NCBI GenBank assembly: GCA_024291935.2
Contig: CM044306.1
Location: 2,676,501 to 2,740,500, forward strand
Reading direction: 5' to 3'
From: Okapia johnstoni
Lineage: Eukaryota > Chordata > Mammalia > Artiodactyla > Giraffidae
Length of the DNA: 64,000 nucleotides
The position numbers and the translations under genes are program-made. This document shows, piece by piece, positions 11,242 to 22,756 of this stretch (positions within the stretch are counted from its first letter, which is position 1; the number at the start of each line of letters is the position of its first letter). The notes under the pieces are model-generated. The model was given only the letters and a program-made list of their open reading frames with translations. It was not told where the DNA came from and ran no database searches.

Positions 11242-11690
11242 AATTAACTAACAAAATGAAGTAAGTATGACCTTGGACGGGGGCTGGCCGATCTCTCCAT
11301 GCACATGTTTCTGTGACAAAAATGTCTCCCTTCGCAATTTCCCGTCATGGATTTTTGTCCCTGCCTTTAAAATATCATTTAGAACATACTTCACTCTCAG
11401 CTAGAGTAGAAAGGATGATAGTGGTCATGCGTTATTGAACAGCATTTCGTAACAGCAGAGATCAAAGTTCCAAATTGATAAGAACAAGTCAAATTGCCTG
11501 AGCCTTCTGTAATTACTTTGTGAAGGATTTATTGAATTTGGCATGGATTCCTGCATAGAGGCCACCACCAAACCAGCATGGATCCATCTTCACCCCAGAT
11601 AAGAGAGGGATTCGTAATATCTGCAGAGCTGCTATGTGCATAGCATGCACTACATCTTTATGTGAATATGTTCAGGTTTAAACACTTTAT
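11242..11690. other. Unassigned non-coding stretch
   Basis: No recognised element or coding signal. Confidence 0.45.
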
Positions 11691-11894
11691 GAAAGTGAAA
11701 CTGTTAGTCACTCAGTTGTGTCTGACTCTGCCACCCCATGGACTGTAGTCCACCAGGCTCCTCTGTCCATGGGATTCTCCAGGCAAGAATACAGGAGTGG
11801 GCTGCCATTTCCTACTTCAGGGGATCTTCCTGACCCAGGAATCAAAGCCAAGTCTCCTGTACTGCAGGCAGATTTTTTACTGTCTCAGCCACCA
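11691..11894 (-). mobile_element. Bov-tA SINE, head-to-head partner 1
   Basis: Antisense Bov-tA from gaaagtgaaactgttagtca to ctcagccacca. Its 5' end abuts the next SINE with no spacer. Confidence 0.93.
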
Positions 11895-12108
11895 AGGCTT
11901 CCCAAGTGACTCTAGAGGTAAAGAACCTGCCTGCCAATGATGGTGAGGTTATGAGATGCAGGTTCGATCCCTGGGTTGGGAAGATCCCCTGGAGGAGGGC
12001 ATGGCAACCCACTCCAGTATTCTTGCCTGGAGAATCCCAGGGACAGAGGAGCCTGGCTCATTCCACGGGTCGCAGAGAGTCAGACATGACCTAAGCGACT
12101 TAGCACAG
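11895..12108 (+). mobile_element. Bov-tA SINE, head-to-head partner 2
   Basis: Begins aggcttcccaagtgactct, carries a small insertion near 11941-11957 in the tRNA-like part, then B box ggttcgatccctggg and a BovA body with a short deletion before ccacgggtcgcagag. Confidence 0.93.
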
Positions 12109-12410
12109 ACTCTGTATGTTTGCACTGATGTTCCCTATGTCAGACTGTTTATTTCAAAATGCACCTCTCTATGGCTGTGCTTCTCTGTGAGACTCTTGAC
12201 ATTTTCTGAGAAAGTCATCTCCAGCTCTTCTTTACCCTAATAAAGTCACGTGGATGATACAGAAATGCTCTAGGCCTGAAAAAATGTCAATTCACAAAGA
12301 ATATTCAAGTTTCAAAGAAAATTGCATATTGATCTCAACCTTTGTACTTGCCATAAAGACTTTTGCCTGAGGCAATTTTCTTTAGCACAGACATCTCAAG
12401 AGTTGTGTGT

Positions 12411-12852
12411 AGAGACATGGATGGACCCAGAGCCTGTCACACAGACTGAAGTAAGTCAGAAGGAGAAGAATGGATATCGGATATTAACGCATATATGTGG
12501 CATCTAGAAAAATGGTAGAGATGGAGCTATTTGCAGGGCAGGAACAGAGATGCAGACATACAGGACAGACATGGGGACTGGTGGGGAAAGGGGAGGATGG
12601 GACGAACTAAGAGATTAAGGTTGACACATATACACACTACCATGTGTAGACAGAGAGCCTGCAGGAAGCTGCTGTACACAGAGCTCAGCTCAGAGCTCAG
12701 TGATGCCCTAGGGGGTGGGAAGGGAGTGGAGATGGGAGGGAGGCCCCAGAGGGAGGCAACACGTGTCTGCCCCTGGCTGATTCACATTGTTATACAGCGG
12801 AACCCAGCACAACATCATAAAGCTATGATACTCCAACTTAGGAAAAAAAAAG
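12411..12852 (+). mobile_element. L1 3' end with poly(A)
   Basis: Sense artiodactyl L1 3' region: acatggatggacccagagcc, gtggcatctagaaaaatgg, ctatttgcagggcaggaac, then gctgattcacattgttatac and a terminal A run. Confidence 0.95.
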
Positions 12853-13684
12853 AAGACACGATCACGTGTACAAGGCCCACGTCATTTGATCCTGCTGTGA
12901 GTCAGGGGTGAGGAAGCCCATGAGGGGAGGGGAAGTCAGCCAGCAGCGCCCCTCCACAGAAGCGCTGACTGTGGAGTAGAAAGCGCCACTCGTGATGCCA
13001 GTCGGGGCCTGGAGGTGGCTCAGAGCCTCCTTTTGAAATCAGATGGCCACTTCAGCACTCCCTTTGCAAGTAATTCCAAGGATATACCAGCTCCCATAAA
13101 CTCATAGATTTTCCTAGTCGTATTCACTCACATTTTTAAGCAAGCAGAGTCAAAATGTAAATAAATAAAGATGGATAACGACACCAAAGAAACTCAAGCT
13201 AAGTCAGTCGGATTTTCCCTGGGTTCACAAGTAACTGACAGTGATAACCCCAAACGCACTGTATGAATGACATTAAAGTGACGAGGGGATGCCCACTCGG
13301 TAAACACGTTGCTTTGGGGTGGCGTGTTCATGTTTACAGTTGGCGTTTAAACGGTAGAGTAGACTGTTACATGGATCCGCTTACTCAGACTTATCTTAAA
13401 TAAAGACTTGCTCACTACCCAGAGGGACAAAGTTTTATTTTTTTTTTCCTTTTGCATCAGCTTATCCTGATGGCAATTTGTTGGCGTAAGAGGACAGACA
13501 TAGTTCTCATTGCTAACATACAGATAAGTTGTAAATGGCTCCCTGGTGGTCAGTGAGTCATGAGCAACTAAAATTTCATTTTTTTTCCATTCCCCAGGAC
13601 TAGACCTTTCCTCTCACATTTTTTTTTTTAAACAAGCCACATTCCATCCCAAGAATCTTGGGAGCAAGAATCATAAAAACTGGA
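12853..13684. other. Unassigned non-coding stretch
   Basis: Contains a T-rich run at 13434-13450. Nothing else recognised. Confidence 0.45.
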
Positions 13685-13746
13685 CATTATTGAGTGCAGA
13701 GTGCTCAAGGCTTTATATAATATCTCATTCAATCCACGGTAACTCT
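13685..13746 (-). mobile_element. MIR-type SINE, left part
   Basis: Antisense MIR tail side: attattgagtgcagagtgct and tatctcattcaatccac. Interrupted by L1. Confidence 0.65.
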
Positions 13747-14049
13747 TTTTTTTTTTAATTGAAGTATGGTTGGTTTACAATGCTGTGTCAATTTCAGTTT
13801 CACAAAAGGCTTCTGTTATATATATGACAGATACACATACATTCTTTTTCAGATTCTTTTCCATTAGTGATTGCTACAAGATGTTGAATATTTTCCCCTG
13901 CGTTGTGCAGTAGGTCCTTGCTGTTTAGCTATTTTATACATAGCAGCATGTATCTGTTAACGCCAAGCTCCTAATTTACCCCTGCCTCCCCTTTCCCCTT
14001 TGGTAACCGTTAGTTTGCTTTCTAAGTCTGTGAGTGCTTCTGTGTCACA
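13747..14049 (-). mobile_element. L1 3' end inserted into MIR
   Basis: Poly(T), then aattgaagtatggttggttt and on through the antisense 3' UTR to ctaagtctgtgagtgcttct. An 8-bp TSD gtaactct lies at 13739-13746 and 14050-14057. Confidence 0.93.
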
Positions 14050-14057
14050 GTAACTCT

Positions 14058-14215
14058 CCAAGCCAGTTACCGTGTCTACCTTCAACGTACACATATAGAA
14101 AAGGAAGATCAGAAAGTTTTGGTGACTCGGCTAAAACCACTCTACTTCACATTTATGGAGATGTTATTCGAGCCTAAATCTGGATGACTCTAAAGTCATG
14201 CTTTAGTTACTCCAT
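14058..14215 (-). mobile_element. MIR-type SINE, right part
   Basis: Resumes the interrupted element: agaaaaggaagatcagaaag, ggtgactcggctaaaacc, then cgagcctaaatctggatgac, matching the antisense MIR core in order. Confidence 0.6.
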
Positions 14216-15327
14216 GAGTGCTTTCCTGGTGGACCTAAATCTGTGGACTTAGAATGTAGACCGTGTGCCTTTCTTCCCTAGTACCCAGTGGGGCCCTGTG
14301 TAGCAGTCTCCTGTAGATCCTTGGGTGCCGTAATAGTTATTCAATAAGACCCCAAACTGGAGGACACTTTCTCTGACTTGTCTAGACTTCTTTGTTGCAG
14401 TCACTGTAGTTTGTATCACACAGTGTTACTATTGGTTCTCTGTGGTTCACCAGAGGGGGAACACATTTATCAACACTTTCCTAAACCAGCATTAGTTACT
14501 ATGTGCCCTCTGTATATTCTCCGTGTGTAGGACTGTTACATGTCACTTTCTTCCTCTCTCTGTCTCTTTATCTGACTCTCTCTTCTGGAAGTTTCCAAAC
14601 TCATTGCACCTGAACAATGTAGTGATGACTCAAGTATTCAATACAGTGTACAAAGCCAAGTCAAGGTCTATGCGTAAACATGACACCCAGCATCACTCGC
14701 TAATTGGGTCTCATTTAATCAACCATAGAAAAGTTTCATGGAAGTAAGTCAGTGGTTTTTGAGTTTCTCTTCGCGTTGCCCCTGATGACAATCTTATATA
14801 ATTTAACCTCAGCCTTGGTAAAATTGTTAGACTCCTACATTTCTAAAACCCACTGGTTTCCTGCTTTTCCCTAAATCTAAATTAGATTACATGAGATGCT
14901 CTCCTGCTAGCGGTTTTGAGGGTTGGCCTTTTTCAACAAGTAGCAGCCAATGATAACTAATCCACAGATGATTGTTCTGGATGAGTGCTTCTACCTGTCT
15001 CACAGCGAACTTGACATTCTTTTCCTGATTTCTTAAAATCACTAAGGATAAAGGCACATAACTTTCCAGAAAGAAAAGAAACAGTGTGTTCTTTTGACTC
15101 TCTGATCACACAACTATATTTTTTTAATATGCTTATCATAATGAATGATTTTTATGCATACATGTTTCAGCTGGGGAATAAATCTGTAAGGTCTGGAATA
15201 ATATCATTATATTATTCACTCCTCATATACAATCCTGCCACTTAAGATAGGTTTATAGATAGTACTATTTTTTTTAATGTGAAGAAAATTTACTTTAAGC
15301 CATTAATATGCTGTCACTTGGTCCCTG
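14216..15327. other. Unassigned non-coding stretch
   Basis: No recognised element. 14255-14330 has a weak MIR/L2-like ending (aatagttattcaataa). Confidence 0.45.
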
Positions 15328-15552
15328 TTTGCCTGTGTGTGCTCAGTCGCTTCAGTCGTGTCCAACTCTTTGCCACCCCAGGGACCATAGCCTGTCAGGC
15401 TTCTTTGTCCATGGGATTTTTGTGACAAGAATATTGGAGTGTGTTGCCCGGCCCTCCTCCAGTGGATCTTCCTGAGCCAGGAATCAAACACGTGTCTCCT
15501 GCATCTCCTGCAATGCAGGTGGATTCTTTACTTCTGAGCCACTGGGGAAGCC
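15328..15552 (-). mobile_element. Bov-tA SINE
   Basis: Antisense copy with head end ctgagccactggggaagcc. A perfect 13-bp TSD, cacttggtccctg, is at 15315-15327 and 15553-15565. Confidence 0.96.
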
Positions 15553-15793
15553 CACTTGGTCCCTGCTTATTTTCTTATAAAGTTCCAAACTGCTTTAAAG
15601 TTTAATCACTCATGATATATTCCTCCAAAATAGTCCCATTGGGTAAAGTTGAGACCAGGCTCTATGATAAGAATTTTGTTGCCTAAAGTTAATCTATAAT
15701 CAGAAATTAGATCATTTCTCGTGAATCATTCTCCATGAAATTGATGGCACCATGTGTATTTACAAAATTAGCATTTGACCATGGCACTACATA

Positions 15794-15990
15794 GGGCTTC
15801 CCAGGAGGTGCTTCTGGTAAAGCATCTGCCTGCCAAGGCAGGAGAAATGGGTTTGACCTCTGGGTTGGGAAGATCCCCTGAAGGAGGAAATGGCAACTTG
15901 CTCCAGTATTCTTCCCTGGAACGTTCCACAGATAGAGGAGCCAGGCAGGCATGGGGCCGCAAAGAGTCAGGTACGACTGAGCATCTGAAC
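15794..15990 (+). mobile_element. Bov-tA SINE
   Basis: Head gggcttcccaggaggtgctt, B-box region diverged (gggtttgacctctggg), and a BovA body with a deletion before catggggccgcaaagagtca. Its 3' end runs into a tandem duplication. Confidence 0.9.
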
Positions 15991-16118
15991 ACACACACGA
16001 GGCAGCCCTTGAGGAGGTCTGCCGTATAGTCACTGGAGCATGCATCACTGTGGGACACACACGAGGCAGCCCTTGAGGAGGTCTGCCGTATAGTCACCGG
16101 AGCATGCATCACTGTGGG
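15991..16118. repeat. 64-bp tandem duplication, two units
   Basis: 15991-16054 and 16055-16118 are identical except for one T/C difference at 16034/16098. Each unit starts acacacacgaggcagccc and ends catcactgtggg. Confidence 0.97.
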
Positions 16119-16906
16119 AAACTAGAGTCATCTCCCGTGGATGATTTGTGAAGTTCAGCTTCCCCACTATCGTATACCTTGTATACAGCGTGCATAGATG
16201 TGCCATTCTTTATCTCGCTGAAGCTGAAGAGTCTGAGCATCAAACATGAAATAAAGAGCTCTCCTTCCCCCGATCCAAAAGGAGCTTCCAAAACACCCTC
16301 TATATACTAGGAATATTAAGTAGGCAACACGAGTAATAACGGAAATCATCTATTACTTGGTTATCCAAACAGGGCTGCGGGCAATTCAATTTGGTTCGAT
16401 TCTGGAGAAGCCTTGATCTCATTTTCATACAAATGTACAAGCTAGACCCAGCTTCTCCTTTTATGAGATGTCAGCACAGGCAAACCTCGAACACGCTCCC
16501 AGATTTTTAGTCATTCATTTTAAGCCCCTGAGGAGTGATGACATGACGTTGGTCTCCTTCAACCAGTGATTCTTTTTTTAAGAATTAAGAAGGCAATTTA
16601 TTCTCAGACAAAAAATGATCCAGCCCACTTCAAAGCTGGGGCTCTACTCAACCAGTTCTGGGCTTATATGGAACTGATTCTGGGAGAGTCATCCATCAAA
16701 CTCCGACCTCAGCAACGAGTTGTCTGTCAGAAACCAATGGAATGAAAACATGTTGACGGTTAGTTTTTGACAACAATTGCTTGTTTCCTTACCAGAATTG
16801 GAAAGAGGAAAAACGAGAGAAGCAGAATTGAAGTGAAACGAACATGCTTACCTCCCCCCGCACGGTAGCCTTCTCCTTTTTAATATTATTATGCATATCC
16901 TTTGCA
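16119..16906. other. Unassigned non-coding stretch
   Basis: No recognised element or coding signal. Confidence 0.45.
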
Positions 16907-17688
16907 TTTTTTTTAAATTGGAGTATATTTGATTTACAATGTTGTGTTGGTTTCTGGTGTACAGCAAAGTGAACCAGTTGTGCATATACATATATTCACT
17001 CTTTTCTAGATTCTTTTCCCACATGGGTCATTACAGAGTATTGAGTAGAGTTCCCTGTGCTCTGCGGTAGGATATTATTACCTATCTATTCTATATATCA
17101 TAGTGTGTATAAGGGAGGGGTAAACTGAGACCTTGGAGTACATATATATTCCTCTTTCTACTCCTTTCCCTTATGGTTTAGTATGGGATATTGAATGTAG
17201 TTCCCTGTGCTATACAGTAGGACTTTGTTTATCTATCATTCTATGCAAAAAAGGTGATTCTGTTTTCTCTCTATATAAAACTGTATACATATATATAGCA
17301 ATATATTATTTTCTTTTTCAAATTCTTTTCCATTATAGTTATTACACAATATTGAGTATAGTTCCCTGTGGTTTGCCCTTGTTGGTTATCTATTTTATAT
17401 ATAGCAGTGTATATCTATCAATCCCAAACTCCTAATTTATCCCTCCCTCCTTTTCCCTTTTGGTAACTGTGCATTTGTTTTCTGTATCTGTGGTTCCATT
17501 TCTTTTTACACAGAAGTTCATTGGCATCATTTTAGTTTTCACATACAAATGATATCATATGATATTTGTCTCTGTCTGACTTACTTCACTTGGTATGATC
17601 ATCTCTAGGTTCATCCATGTTGCTGCAAATGGCATTATTTCATTCTTTTTTTATGGCTGAATAATGTAGATTGAGTGTGTATATACAC
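16907..17688 (-). mobile_element. L1 3' UTR, antisense, with repeated module
   Basis: Starts at poly(T) and ttggagtatatttgatttac, and ends in the region gttgctgcaaatggcattat. A roughly 110-bp module with agttccctgtgct recurs three times (about 16994-17110, 17142-17246, 17302-17418). Confidence 0.95.
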
Positions 17689-17912
17689 TGGGCTTCCCCA
17701 GTGGCTCAGTGGTAAAAAATCTATCTGCAGTGCAGGAGATGCAGGAGACATGGGTTCAGTCCCTGGGTCGGGAAGATCCCCTGGAGTAGGAAGTGGCCAC
17801 CCACTCCAGTATTCTTGCCTGCAGAATTCCATGAACAGAGGAGCCTGGCAGGTTGCAGTCCATGAGGCTGCAAAGAGTTGGACACAACTGAAGCGACTGA
17901 GAACATATGCAT
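17689..17912 (+). mobile_element. Bov-tA SINE
   Basis: Full head and body. The octamer atatacac at 17681-17688 and 17913-17920 is the likely TSD. Inserted at the 5' edge of the L1 fragment. Confidence 0.94.
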
Positions 17913-19129
17913 ATATACACATGCTGCATCTAGAAAGCAGTTTTCTTTTCTGCAAAGCCTTCCCCCTCCTTATCAAAGAGCATCAAAAGATCAACTTTTG
18001 AAGTGAAGAAAACACAGTTCTTCTCATTACACACTTCTGTTTCAACAACCAGTGTGACATGGGACACATTTTGCATAGTAAAATGATCATCTTAATCTTT
18101 TGCAAAGAGTGTGGTCATTTCCTTCCTGGGAGTGGAAGTACTGAAGGAATCCAGGTGGGCAAGGGAGGCTGGTAATTCTGTAAGTCGGCCGGGAGAAAGC
18201 CTGCCCAGCCAGCTTAGGGGAGCTGGTCCTGAATGGACCATTCTTTGACGAATGGGAAGACCAGCTTCTCCCCTGATAACTTCCCACCTGGCAAGTACAA
18301 CGTGATCGATTCATGTAGCTGATATGCAGAGGAGTAGGCAGAAAAAGCCAAAACAAAAACAGAACCACAGGCTGCTGAGCTGAAAATAGTGCCCCCAAAT
18401 CCCAGCGCCCATTTTCTAAGCATGTCACCGCTGGTGTTCTAGAATTATGGGATTAGATCCTGCAGGTTTAGATCCGCAGGCTCTCGTGTGGTTTTAGTTG
18501 CTCATCTCGGGGCTGAGTGATTCTTGACGGTGATGTTGAAGAATCAGAAAAAGCACGAACTCAAGGGTAAGTCTGGTCTGCACGTACATCTCTGTCTCCT
18601 AACCAACGCTCAACGTGCTAGAGGCTTAAATAATCAGAGCTGCAGTGAGACTTCACTCTATCGAAAGAAGTATGTTGTACGTAGTATAAGTCTGTGTTCT
18701 TCAGTTTCCCACTTCAGTCAGATTTCTGCACGTGTTCAAAGAAAGCATCACAATCCATCAACTTCCGCCCTTCAGTTAACAAAGGGAAACCTCACCGGCT
18801 GGTTTCCTTGGCTTACTTTCCATATCCCAAACGGCAAGAACAGTCAACTTGCCTACAAATTCTGACTCATGGATCTTTGTCTTCTGGATACTAGTTTCTG
18901 CAGCAAAAGTCTCATAGGGTGGGCAGACTTTGGATGGTGACACCCACGGGATCAGTCATCAGCTGCTGCAGAACTCATTCAGTCATTCATTCAACAGTAT
19001 CTTTGGGGCTCCTTTTATGTGGAACAGTGGGGAAGAGAGGAAAAAGTCCTTTGAAGGATTGAATTCCCTTGTCCTTTCTTAGTATAGACTTCTAAATATT
19101 TAGTATTAAATGTGGACTTTTCCAGGCTG
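17913..19129. other. Unassigned non-coding stretch
   Basis: 1.2 kb without a recognised element. A fragment near 18965-19010 (attcattcaacagtatct) is vaguely MIR/L2-like. Confidence 0.45.
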
Positions 19130-19439
19130 AACTCTTTATTTATGAACCTGTGGCTGTGCTGGGTCATCTTTGCTGAGCGGACTTTCCCCAGTTCCGGAGC
19201 GCGGGGCTACTTGCTAGTTGCTGAGTTGTCACGGTGGCTCCTCTTGTCGCGGAGCACGGTCTAGGATGCATGGCCTTCAGTGGTTGCAGCTCCTGGTTTC
19301 CAGAGCACAGGCTCAGTAGTTGTGGCCCCTGGGCTTAGTTGCTCCGTGGCATGCGGCATCTTCCCAGATCAGGAATCGAACCCGTGACTCCTGCATTGGC
19401 AGGCAGACTCTTTACCACTGAGCCACCAGGGAAGGCGCC
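19130..19439 (-). mobile_element. Long CHR-type SINE (CHRL-like)
   Basis: Antisense long form: ggctgtgctgggtcatcttt, ctcttgtcgcggagcacgg, gcttagttgctccgtggc, then ctgagccaccagggaaggc. Near full length and less CpG-rich than the copy at 10,172. Confidence 0.93.
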
Positions 19440-19904
19440 AGTATTGAACTGTGGAATAATGCATTCCATCTCAGCGAACACATTGACGCAAACGCACACT
19501 TATCGACAGGGATTTGTATTTACCTACATAAAAGCAGAGGAGCGTTGATGGAGAAAAGGACAAGCGGAAGGCAATTCAGAGCTGTTTATGCCTGCAAGCA
19601 TTGGTTTTGGATACTCCTTTACCTTCCAGTTTATGTTCATGCTACCGTGAATTTGCATCCACTAAGCGTACACCAGCTGCGTATTAAAATAGGAGCATCT
19701 GGGTGGGGAAGGCAGGGGAGGAGGAAGTAGCCTCCAGGATCAGGCAAACAGAAGCCAAAGCAGCATTTATCAATGTGATCTCAATTACTCACGGCATAAA
19801 TAAGGCACACTGGGGCTGAGGGTTCACTATTGACCGTCTTTAATAATCATGTTTTATCTTATGCTTCCTTTCAAGGGAATCTCCCCCTTTGAAAAAAAAA
19901 AAAA
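19440..19904. other. Unassigned, ends in poly(A) run
   Basis: No recognised element. An A run at 19892-19904 directly precedes the antisense L1. Confidence 0.45.
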
Positions 19905-20113
19905 CCTGTTTTATTTTGTACTGGGGTATAGCCAGTGAACAATGTTGTGATAGTTTCAGGTGAACCTCGGCCATACAGATACATGTGTCCATTCTCCCCC
20001 AAACTCCCCTCCCGTCCAGGCTGCCACACAACATTGGGCAGAGTCCCCTGTGCTGTCCAGGAGGTCCCTGTCGGTCACCCATTTTAAATATGGCAGTCTG
20101 TACATTTCCATCT
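19905..20113 (-). mobile_element. L1 3' UTR fragment
   Basis: Antisense: tgttttattttgtactgggg, gttgtgatagtttcaggtga, then accctcccgtccagg-type sequence and tggcagtctgtacatttcc. Confidence 0.9.
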
Positions 20114-20972
20114 CAAAGGTGTCTTCTTACACAATAATTTTCCAAATAAATTCCCTAAAAAGTCTGTACCGCAAACTTCTAGGAGACAGTTACACGCTCC
20201 ATGCCACACAAACACGTGGGAAATGACCCTCTGGGCACCGTGTGTCCACATTGTGAATAATGTCCTCATATATACACACTCATGGCTATTCAGGCCCCAT
20301 ATCACTTCTGGCGATTTTACCAGCTTGACTCAGGAGTGAACCGGGGGATAAAATAAATTATGTGATATTCTCTTTGAACCAGGCACTTGACCCTCGGGAG
20401 GAGAGGTGTGGTTGTTAAAACAACAGACTGTAAATCAGCCCCATGGACGAGGCAATATCAGTTAAGAGGCTGAAGGGGAAAATGATTGGAACCTCAGTGT
20501 GGGGGCCTCGTGTAAGCCTCCACCTCCTCGAGGAGACCCCTCTCCCTGCCGCTTGGCCTCTCCCTCCCTGCCTCCACTTCAGGATTCTCCTTCGAGCAAA
20601 GCAGTTCCATCCGATGGTCAAAAGGCCAGGCCAGAACAAACCTGCCGTGACTGGGTTTGGATAGCTCAGACAATTTCCTGGGGAAAGCACCATTTTCTTT
20701 CTGCTTTCCCTGAATCTGTGAAAAGCGTGTTTGTTTTGGCATTTTTCAGGCTTCGTGTGATTTTTCGTATTCCAGTTTGAGAGGATTGCATTACACCTTG
20801 TGATCAGAATGAGGGCTGGGGGTAAGCTGATTCCACAGCGTTAGAATCCTGTAATTATGTGTTCAAATAGGAGGAGGAAGGTGAATTTAGATAAATTCGG
20901 CTTTAAGGATTTAATACAACATGCCGGGTATGACTGAAGACATATCCTCTGTTTGTATTACACGATACAGGC
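20114..20972. other. Unassigned non-coding stretch
   Basis: Moderately GC-rich at 20500-20600, giving overlapping short frames on both strands. No family recognised. Confidence 0.45.
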
Positions 20973-21283
20973 CTTGTTGTTGCTGTTCGGTGGCTAAGTG
21001 GTGTCCAACTCTATGTGACCCCATGGACTTCAGCATGCTAGGCTCCTCTGTCCTTCACCACCTCTCCGAGCTTGCTCAAATTCATGTCCATTGAGTTGCT
21101 GATGCCATCCGACCATCATCCTCTGTCGTCCCCTTCTCCGGTCTCCAATCTTTCCCAGCATCAGGGTCTTTTCCAATGAGCTGGCTCTTCCAATCAGGTG
21201 GCCAAAGTATTGGAGCTTCAGCATCAGTCCTTTCAATGGATATTCAGGATTGATTTCCTTTAGGATGAACTGGTTTGATATGG
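20973..21283 (-). mobile_element. BovB LINE 3' end
   Basis: Antisense BovB from cttgttgttgctgttcggtg through ccatccgaccatcatcctct to tttaggatgaactggtttga. 5'-truncated, with the frame broken by small changes. Confidence 0.92.
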
Positions 21284-21559
21284 GCCTTTCCTGTGCCATA
21301 AACATATCACATGCAGACATTTGACAAATCATGAAGGGCTGTGTAAAAAAGAACTTGGGAACTGAAAGGGAAGTGGGAGGCCAACCCCTTCACTTTACAG
21401 AAAAGACATTACATTAAATGGAATTCAAGGAATTTTCTCAGAGTCCCACAAAAAACATAACAGTGCTACCACCAGAACTCGGGTCTCCTGAATTTCAGCC
21501 CCATGCGTGTATGTTCATGGGTATATCTGATCCTGAGCAAAAAGTCCTGCATTTCATAA

Positions 21560-21561
<2 letters not shown>

Positions 21562-21594
<33 letters not shown>
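21562..21594 (+). repeat. (CA)n microsatellite
   Basis: Uninterrupted AC dinucleotide tract of about 33 bp between ataaat and tgttact. Confidence 0.97.
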
Positions 21595-21595
<1 letters not shown>

Positions 21596-22116
21596 TTACT
21601 TATCATATTGTGCATAAGGATTACAGAATTTGTGTTTGTTTGGTTTTAGCACTGCTGACCAAAAGTAGCTCTGAATGCTCCCAGTAGCTCTGGAAATAAA
21701 ATGTGAATGCACTTAAAAAAAGAAAAAAGCAGTAGATAAGAGCCAATTCTTTCTCTTTGGAAAAGGAGAGCACGTTCTGAGCAATTTTCTAAATAGGAAC
21801 CCAGCTCCCACAGCTGCCAGGAGGGTCCCACTAATAGGACAATAAAGGGTGGAATACCTTTGCTATAACCACTGCCCTTTTATTAAAGCTGGCGGGTGTA
21901 TGCTCCTAGATAATCATCATACTCAAATGATCACAGGAGACAAACCTGCTCTTCTTGGGGAATAGCTACCTGCCCATGTCCAAAAATAGAGCATGATTTT
22001 ACACACTTGTATTTATTCCTTAGGTTCTCTATCAACCCAAAAGGCCATGGTATATTTTCACTCCAAAGGCAGTGATAATGTCTTTAAAAACAATAAAAGT
22101 TGTGTTTATGGAACCA
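21595..22116. other. Unassigned non-coding stretch
   Basis: Contains a short A-rich run at 21714-21728. Nothing else recognised. Confidence 0.45.
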
Positions 22117-22307
22117 GGGGCTTCCCTGATAGCTTAGTTGGTAAAGAATCTGCCTGCAGTGCAGGAGACCCCAGTTCAATTCCTGGGTGGGGAAGATCCC
22201 TTGGAGAAGGGAAAGGCTACCCACTCCAGTGTTCTGGCCTAGAGAATTCCATGGACTGTGTAGTCCATGGGGTCACAAATGGCTGGACATGACTGAGCAA
22301 CTTTCAC
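22117..22307 (+). mobile_element. Bov-tA SINE
   Basis: Perfect 11-bp TSD ttatggaacca at 22106-22116 and 22308-22318. The body lacks part of the segment between ttccatggac and gtccatgg. Confidence 0.96.
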
Positions 22308-22348
22308 TTATGGAACCATGAAACAGAGGGCCAGAAAGTGTCAGTCTT

Positions 22349-22353
22349 TTTTT

Positions 22354-22396
<43 letters not shown>

Positions 22397-22523
22397 TTCC
22401 CATTTTATTATTTATTTTGGCCCTACCAGACAGCATGTAGGATCTTAGTTCCCAGGAATTGAACCCATGCTCCCTGCATTGGAAGCATTGAGTCTTAACC
22501 ACTGAACCACCAGGGAAGTCCCT
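22349..22523 (-). mobile_element. CHR-type SINE with expanded CA tail
   Basis: Antisense CHR: ttattttggccctaccagac, ctgcattggaagcattgagt, head end ccaccagggaagtccc. Imperfect TSDs aaagtgtcagtctt (22335) and aaagtactgatctt (22524) place the CA repeat inside its 3' tail. Confidence 0.9.
22356..22394 (+). repeat. (CA)n microsatellite
   Basis: Uninterrupted AC tract of about 39 bp in the tail of the antisense CHR SINE. Confidence 0.97.
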
Positions 22524-22702
22524 AAAGTACTGATCTTGGTTCAACTTTTTGGGACAAGGTCAATGATGATTCTTTAAAGTTGCATATCTCTTATCATCTT
22601 ATTATCACACACATGCTCAGAAGAGGAGGAGAAGTTAGGAAACAGTAGCACCCTGGCAATGAGTGAAATTCTTGGCATTATGAGGGGAAAGAGGAGACAA
22701 TG

Positions 22703-22704
<2 letters not shown>

Positions 22705-22754
<50 letters not shown>
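22705..22754 (+). repeat. (GT)n microsatellite
   Basis: Uninterrupted GT tract of 50 bp, 310 bp from a CA tract of opposite polarity. Confidence 0.98.

Positions 22755-22756
<2 letters not shown>

Noticed and set aside
13593..13600. Possible splice acceptor (ttccattccccag)
   Set aside because: No open frame or matching donor within a normal exon length.
15991..16118. Possible CRISPR-like direct repeats
   Set aside because: Only two units, adjacent without spacers, in mammalian DNA: a tandem duplication.
18560..18571. Possible splice donor (caagggtaagt)
   Set aside because: No convincing acceptor upstream and no coding signal.
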